DNA of 64,000 bases from Aquimarina sediminis (GTDB lineage Bacteria; Bacteroidota; Bacteroidia; Flavobacteriales; Flavobacteriaceae). Both the position numbers and the translations under genes were made by a program. The stretch lies in assembly GCF_002895435.1 (NCBI RefSeq), contig NZ_POYJ01000017.1, positions 42,145 through 106,144 on the forward strand, given 5' to 3'. The notes under the pieces were generated by a model that saw only the letters and a program-made list of their open reading frames with translations, ran no database searches and was not told where the DNA came from. Each line of letters starts with the position of its first letter. Position 1 is the stretch's first letter. Shown one piece after another: positions 61,354 to 64,000 of this stretch.

Positions 61354-62208
61354 CTAGTTATCATTAGAACGAACCACTCTTCCATTTAATGCTTGTAACG
61401 GTCTGAAGTTTTCATGCATAATATGCTCAAATCTCTCCAACTGCTCATGTGAAGCCTCAATAGATTCTCTTACTACATACCAAGTAACAATTTCTGAACA
61501 TGCAGGAGTAGTTAAAGAACCACTATAGGTATAAAAATCCATACTACTCGGAAAGATATTTTTTATATGATATTCATCATTGCTTACATAATGATCACCA
61601 CCTTCGCTTGGAAGATTATCCATAAATTGAGATAAAACTTCATTCTCTACTCCTGCGGTAAAGAAAAGCCCCACAACCGCCAATAAGCCTGTAACTGGAT
61701 CTTGATGTACTAAATGCATTTCCATTGGATATCTATATCCATCTACTGTATGCTCACTACCTGTATGAAAATGAAACTGTAATAGATCGTAATCAATATT
61801 ATTTAATGAAGCCGAACTACCTGCACTATAATTAAACTGAATGGTATGACCATTATTAATAATCTCTGTAGTACTTGTTTTATAATTGGTATTGATGTTA
61901 TTAATACCATCATCCCCATATATAGAACTGGTAATTATATTAATAGGAGATTGCGAATTACCTGCGCAGTCTTTCCAGTCTTCTCCACAAAGATCTGCCC
62001 AAAAATCTGGACCAGATGGTCCTTCGTAGTCAAAATGACAATCTGAGGATGAACGCCCAAAAAAACGATCCCCCAAGGCTGTTTCATCTTTTTCATTAAT
62101 CTCTTGGTTAACAATTTGATCTTGAATATCAGTTTTTTCACTCTCACAAGAGCCTAATGCTAAAATTAGAACTGAAATGAATAAATACTTTAAGTTTCTT
62201 GTTTTCAT
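61354..62208 (-). CDS. alpha-carbonic anhydrase lipoprotein
   Basis: A 284-residue alpha-type carbonic anhydrase that interconverts CO2 and bicarbonate outside the cytoplasm. The signal peptide ends in a lipobox (LALGSC, Cys21). The zinc ligands are the two histidines of LLQFHFHTGSEH and the first histidine of MEMHLVHQD; NSQSPINI and SLTTPACSEIVTWYV are also family marks. It is flanked by two paralogous Crp/Fnr genes and preceded by a large palindrome. Confidence 0.95.
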   Translation of the reverse strand: MKTRNLKYLFISVLILALGSCESEKTDIQDQIVNQEINEKDETALGDRFFGRSSSDCHFDYEGPSGPDFWADLCGEDWKDCAGNSQSPINIITSSIYGDDGINNINTNYKTSTTEIINNGHTIQFNYSAGSSASLNNIDYDLLQFHFHTGSEHTVDGYRYPMEMHLVHQDPVTGLLAVVGLFFTAGVENEVLSQFMDNLPSEGGDHYVSNDEYHIKNIFPSSMDFYTYSGSLTTPACSEIVTWYVVRESIEASHEQLERFEHIMHENFRPLQALNGRVVRSNDN

Positions 62209-62277
62209 AATAAGTTGAATTTGTGTTTACTAATAACTCAAAAGTATTGGATGCTTCTAATTAAATGCCCTGTATTC

Positions 62278-62317
62278 ATCAAACAAACGATTGATTTAAA
62301 TCAATTATTTGTTTGAT
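62278..62317. promoter_or_regulatory. 40-bp palindrome with a perfect Fnr box
   Basis: The centre, ATTGATTTAAATCAAT (62290-62305), includes the E. coli Fnr consensus TTGAT-N4-ATCAA. Beyond a 2-base gap on either side ATCAAACAAA (62278-62287) faces TTTGTTTGAT (62308-62317). It lies 82 bases before the carbonic anhydrase start and 26 bases after the stop of the Crp/Fnr gene, so it may serve as operator, terminator or both. Confidence 0.6.
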
Positions 62318-62343
62318 AAATTACTACCTAGATAATCATTACT

Positions 62344-63030
62344 TTATTCGAAATTGGCAACCCTAATCAACTTTTTTATATTTCTTATTATAATCTTGCT
62401 CTTTTTAATATCTATAACCTCTTCGTTTTTTAAGTCATGCAATACTCTAATCAAAGACTCTACAGAAGTCCCTACAAGATTGCTATGATCTTTTCTTGAT
62501 AGCTTAAAACCATCATTCTCATCAAAAAACTCATCTAATTTCATTATAGACAAGGCGGTTCTTTCTCTTACATTATATTGAGCCATGATCTTAGAATCAC
62601 TAATAAACACACCAAAATCATGGCTCATGTTTTTCAAAAGACTAAAAAAAATCTCTTGATTATTCTCTATCATCGAAAGAAAAATTTCTTTAGGAATTAA
62701 ATGAAATAAACAATCCGTTAAACAAGCAGCAGAATGGGAATAAACCTCTTTGCTTAGCAAATTGTGATGACCAAGAATCCCATTCTCCTTAAGTAAATAA
62801 AAAATATGTTCTTTTCCTCTTAACCCTGTAGCATACTTTTTTATTTTCCCTTTTTTCAATATATACACACCATTAGGGATAGTGCCTTCATAAAATAAGA
62901 CTTGCCCTTTCTTAAGGTTCATTGGTATTATATTCTCTGTTATCGAAAATAAAATATCATCGGGTATTATTTTATAAATATCAAAACCTATAAAAGAGTA
63001 TCGTTTATGAGAAAAAAGAGAGTTAATCAT
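62344..63030 (-). CDS. Crp/Fnr-family regulator (paralogue 2)
   Basis: A 228-residue regulator read from the Met at 63030, which aligns with the start of paralogue 1 (FSHKRYSF versus FPHKRYSF); an earlier Met adds 21 residues without match. The sensor (MNLKKGQVLFYEGTIPNGVY) and HTH (LSRKDHSNLVGTSVESLIRV) are nearly the same as in paralogue 1. The two probably recognise similar sites but react to different signals or levels. Confidence 0.8.
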   Translation of the reverse strand: MINSLFSHKRYSFIGFDIYKIIPDDILFSITENIIPMNLKKGQVLFYEGTIPNGVYILKKGKIKKYATGLRGKEHIFYLLKENGILGHHNLLSKEVYSHSAACLTDCLFHLIPKEIFLSMIENNQEIFFSLLKNMSHDFGVFISDSKIMAQYNVRERTALSIMKLDEFFDENDGFKLSRKDHSNLVGTSVESLIRVLHDLKNEEVIDIKKSKIIIRNIKKLIRVANFE

Positions 63031-63219
63031 GCTATTAAGTTGAGATTTGTTTTTGTAAAACAGGTATAACCCAAAACACCCTACTTTCTCCACTAAAAAA
63101 CCTCAAGTTGTCTAATGTAATTCAGTTCAAAAAAGTAAAAGTGGTGATACACTTTAATGAATACTACCACTCGAGCTGATAAAATGGTCTTTCCATTTGA
63201 TCCCTAACCATATGGAGAG

Positions 63220-63241
63220 CACCCCTTGTCATGAGGGGGTG
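63220..63241. repeat. C/G-run hairpin in a non-coding gap
   Basis: CACCCC pairs with GGGGTG over a 10-base loop. The 63031-63482 gap contains no gene. It also holds a stretch (TACTGCGGTAAATTCAAAG, from 63373) similar to TATTGTAGTAAATTCAAA near 17080, and C/G-run pairing as at the left window edge, suggesting dispersed repeats. Confidence 0.35.
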
Positions 63242-63426
63242 TAGGCATACTTTTAAGGGGTAAAACTAATCGAAGTTATAGTTATGATTTCTTTGAGAAA
63301 AAAATGTAAAATCATCAAATGAAAAATTTTAAATGATACATTCTGAAGTATCGGTGAGAAAGAAAATTTTACTGCGGTAAATTCAAAGTAAACATGGTAT
63401 TGTACTATTGATAGCGGTTCATAAAA

Positions 63427-63455
63427 AAACTGCCTGAATCATCTTCAGGCAGTTT
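63427..63455 (-). terminator. Rho-independent terminator of the T9SS cargo gene
   Basis: AAACTGCCTGAA pairs perfectly with TTCAGGCAGTTT over five bases, with a run of seven T's on the minus strand. Confidence 0.85.
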
Positions 63456-63482
63456 ATCATATTTATTAAAAAAGATGTATCC

Positions 63483-64000
63483 CTATTTCTTAATGAATTT
63501 CTGACTGATCTCTCCTTTTCTTGTTTTGATAACAATAAAGTAAACACCAGCATTTAGTTTGTCGATAGCATAGGTTGCTTTTTCAGATGTAAAAATAACG
63601 CTGTCAACAATTCTTCCGAACATATCTCTGATGATTGCCTCTGATCTATGAGCATTGGCGTAGTTTGGATACTTGATGTGTAATACACCCGACTCTATTG
63701 GATTTGGGTGAATACTTAGTTTTTCAGAAATAGTTTTGGTCTGATCAGCTAGTGCCGTGTTGTTTCTTTGAGCAAGAGCCACTACGGTATGTGGATTGTC
63801 TATAGTCACAAGACTACCTCCCGCAGGATTCCATACATCAATATTGGTCGGCAGTACAAATAAATTAGTATCGCTTAGTTGCCCTACACTGTTGGCATTA
63901 TCTACTTTGACAGTTCTAAGTTCTATTTTGTTTTTATCAATCCATAGCCACTTAAACTGATTAAATGAACCAGCTGCTCTGGTCCAGGTTTTGGTATCAG
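63483..64000 (-). CDS. type IX secretion cargo, C-terminal part, cut by window edge
   Basis: The last ~170 residues of a larger exported protein whose start lies beyond the window; the frame stays open to the last base. A beta-rich stretch (GSFNQFKWLWIDKN, LRTVKVDNANSVGQLSDTNL) is followed by a T9SS sorting domain (LSIHPNPIESGVLHIKY, ATYAIDKLNAGVYFIVIKT, GEISQKFIKK). This domain targets proteins through the Bacteroidota-specific type IX system to the surface or outside. The enzymatic part is out of view. Confidence 0.85.
   Translation of the reverse strand, partial: DTKTWTRAAGSFNQFKWLWIDKNKIELRTVKVDNANSVGQLSDTNLFVLPTNIDVWNPAGGSLVTIDNPHTVVALAQRNNTALADQTKTISEKLSIHPNPIESGVLHIKYPNYANAHRSEAIIRDMFGRIVDSVIFTSEKATYAIDKLNAGVYFIVIKTRKGEISQKFIKK

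Overview
The window is low-GC DNA with the hallmarks of a marine member of the Flavobacteriaceae (Bacteroidota), and gene content most like Aquimarina and its relatives. The evidence is a type IX secretion C-terminal sorting domain at the right edge, Bacteroidota-type surface lipoproteins (Cys followed by Asp-rich residues), TonB receptors with a carboxypeptidase-regulatory-like N-terminus, TAnnTTTG promoter elements, almost no Shine-Dalgarno sequences, and a grasp-with-spasm peptide cluster. The genus is an inference. I see no rRNA, complete tRNA, CRISPR array or transposase.

Layout. 0.3-8.8 kb: small metabolic and stress genes (lipoprotein, DinB, two small membrane proteins, a PLP lyase, an MBL hydrolase, a peroxiredoxin-like protein, VOC) with AraC-type regulators. 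8.9-10.6 kb: a GH20 hexosaminidase lipoprotein. 10.8-16.0 kb: a probable metal-uptake locus (His/Cys-rich peptide, TonB receptor, two surface lipoproteins, AraC). 16.7-17.5 kb: a GC-rich tandem-repeat intergenic element. 17.5-25 kb: accessory DNA holding a GH2 enzyme, a secreted protein with a caspase-like His/Cys pair, a broken tRNA, a 44-residue gene, an esterase-TPR protein and a divergent SelO-like protein, the last two between ~48-bp direct repeats. 25.1-28.7 kb: five small cytosolic proteins resembling an orphan immunity island (DUF1963 and CbrC among them). 28.7-34.4 kb: CutC, an NTF2-like protein with an ECF sigma factor, an AraC-DUF1772-NmrA-like unit and a stand-alone TIR protein. 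34.5-38.8 kb: hemL, a LysM glucosaminidase, an ACC-deaminase-like PLP enzyme, and small genes.

38.9-41.3 kb carries a complete grasp-with-spasm RiPP (graspetide-type) cluster: precursor, ATP-grasp ligase, 80-residue protein and SPASM protein without a radical-SAM triad. 43-47 kb has an iodotyrosine-deiodinase-like reductase and an alkylation-repair block (AlkB, a separate Ada-type zinc protein, a second Fe/2OG oxygenase, a hydrolase, and an AraC-MGMT fusion). 47-48.9 kb: three XRE regulators (one broken) and a short SSB next to a TTTACAA/TTGTAAA operator.

48.9-63 kb looks like one redox-linked neighbourhood. It holds OmpW, a 605-residue putative flavin TIM-barrel protein, tryptophan 2,3-dioxygenase, HPPD, homogentisate dioxygenase, a Rieske-ThDP fusion enzyme, a CPA1 antiporter, an alpha-carbonic anhydrase, and three Crp/Fnr-family regulators. 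Four TGA-N6-TCA palindromes typical of that regulator family lie upstream of ompW, the 605-residue gene, hmgA and the carbonic anhydrase, which suggests a shared Crp/Fnr-type regulon.
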